Positions 63,651-64,000 of a stretch of 64,000 bases of DNA are shown piece by piece (the first letter of the stretch is position 1; each line of letters starts with the position of its first letter). A program made the translations under genes and the position numbers. Origin of the DNA: Melioribacter sp051488685 (GTDB lineage: Bacteria > Bacteroidota > Ignavibacteria > Ignavibacteriales > Melioribacteraceae); the NCBI RefSeq assembly GCF_051488685.1, contig NZ_JBPSEH010000001.1, positions 248,001 to 312,000 on the forward strand. The letters run 5' to 3'. The notes under the pieces were generated by a model that was not told the DNA's origin, made no database searches, and saw nothing but the letters and a program-made list of their open reading frames with translations.

Positions 63651-64000
63651 TTATCCGTTTGATTTAATGTCGGATAAAATTTTTCGTGATCCGGCACGCA
63701 ACAAATCCTTCGCCAGTTTTTTACCAAGGGCTTCCGGTTTGGCGGACGAACCTCTCATTTTCTTTCTGAAAGTAATAGTACCGTCTAAACTGGCAACAAC
63801 CGCGTCGAGATACAAACCGTTCGATTCTTTTTTAGCATAAGCTCCGATGGGCACCTGACAGCCTCCTTCGAGCGATTTCAGCAATGACCTCTCGGCAGCA
63901 GTTTCAACGTAAGTTTCAAAATCGTGAATCGATTTAAGAATTTCTATAGCGTCTTTATTATCATTCTTAACTTCGATACCGAGAGCTCCCTGCCCAACAG
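63651..64000 (-). CDS. hemC: Hydroxymethylbilane synthase (partial, N-terminus outside window)
   Basis: About 116 C-terminal residues are in the window. They contain VGQGALGIEV, part of the substrate-binding region, and SLEGGCQVPIGAYA, whose Cys attaches the dipyrromethane cofactor, followed by the C-terminal domain ending SDIKSNG. The enzyme polymerises four porphobilinogens. The rest lies past the right edge. The stop at 63651-63653 is almost joined to the hemD start. Confidence 0.95.
   Translation of the reverse strand, partial: VGQGALGIEVKNDNKDAIEILKSIHDFETYVETAAERSLLKSLEGGCQVPIGAYAKKESNGLYLDAVVASLDGTITFRKKMRGSSAKPEALGKKLAKDLLRAGSRKILSDIKSNG

Noticed and set aside
1..64000. tRNA/rRNA genes, prophage, or insertion sequences
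   Set aside because: I saw no transposase, integrase, phage structural gene or convincing tRNA cloverleaf by eye; a tRNA scan would be needed to be certain.

Overview
The window is AT-rich DNA from a Gram-negative bacterium. Many exported proteins are outer-membrane barrels or lipoproteins, and there is a secretin, a TolC-type channel and an MCE lipid transporter. The mix of pilins starting MGQQQLLLI, DUF2249/DUF6448 proteins, qNOR, inositol-phosphate synthase and several TTG starts suggests the Ignavibacteria (Melioribacter/Ignavibacterium) side of the Bacteroidota-Chlorobi group. This placement rests on recognised protein style only; no 16S gene or tRNA was seen.

Layout. (1) 1-11502, minus strand: a compact type IV pilus/type II secretion-like operon. 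In transcription order it holds two pilin-like proteins, an inner-membrane platform (PilC/GspF), a PilB/GspE ATPase, a PilT ATPase, a PilM-PilN fusion, a PilO-PilP-like fusion, a short secretin, and a hybrid sensor kinase cut by the window edge. (2) 11503-13253: a non-coding block made of a segmental duplication, each copy carrying an array of about 88-bp hairpin-forming units (3 units in one copy, 6 in the other). (3) 13254-18523: aspS, a hot-dog thioesterase, an MFS exporter, more dispersed repeats, and hemB. (4) 18950-25834, plus strand: a cysteine-free Crp/Fnr regulator, then a run with a TGAC-N4-GTCA site, DUF2249 proteins, heme-copper-oxidase-like membrane proteins, a DUF59 protein, a ferredoxin, NDH-2, a small membrane protein and a flavin reductase, probably nitrosative-stress or electron-transfer functions. 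(5) 26073-34723: a DUF488 protein, two TetR regulators with matching operators, and a complete tripartite ABC efflux system (adaptor, two ATPases, TolC, two permeases) followed by a cupin. (6) 34804-39428: envelope proteins, including an Omp85-type barrel and a PagL-like lipid A deacylase, plus one gene broken by a stop codon. (7) 39465-52095: a tightly packed operon, the most interesting part. It encodes inositol-3-phosphate synthase, a sugar-type nucleotidyltransferase, a CDP-alcohol phosphotransferase, a Gfo/Idh/MocA dehydrogenase, a class III aminotransferase, two ATP-grasp enzymes, a HAD phosphatase, an LPG-synthase-type membrane protein, an MlaE-F-D-type lipid transporter and an outer-membrane barrel. 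I read it as synthesis and outer-membrane delivery of a modified (perhaps amino-) inositol lipid. (8) 52321-55845: a second TGAC-N4-GTCA site, a decayed hemerythrin-like gene, a DUF6448 protein, quinol-dependent NO reductase and a cupin. (9) 55882-64000, minus strand: heme synthesis genes hemC-hemD-hemE-hemN-hemH, an M3 peptidase and protoporphyrinogen oxidase. hemC is cut by the window edge.

How parts fit: the heme genes supply the NO reductase and the oxidase-like proteins. The Crp/Fnr protein plausibly senses NO and acts at the two matching sites. TCGA is frequent in the minus-strand flanks and scarce in much of the plus-strand middle, so part of the middle may have been acquired horizontally.
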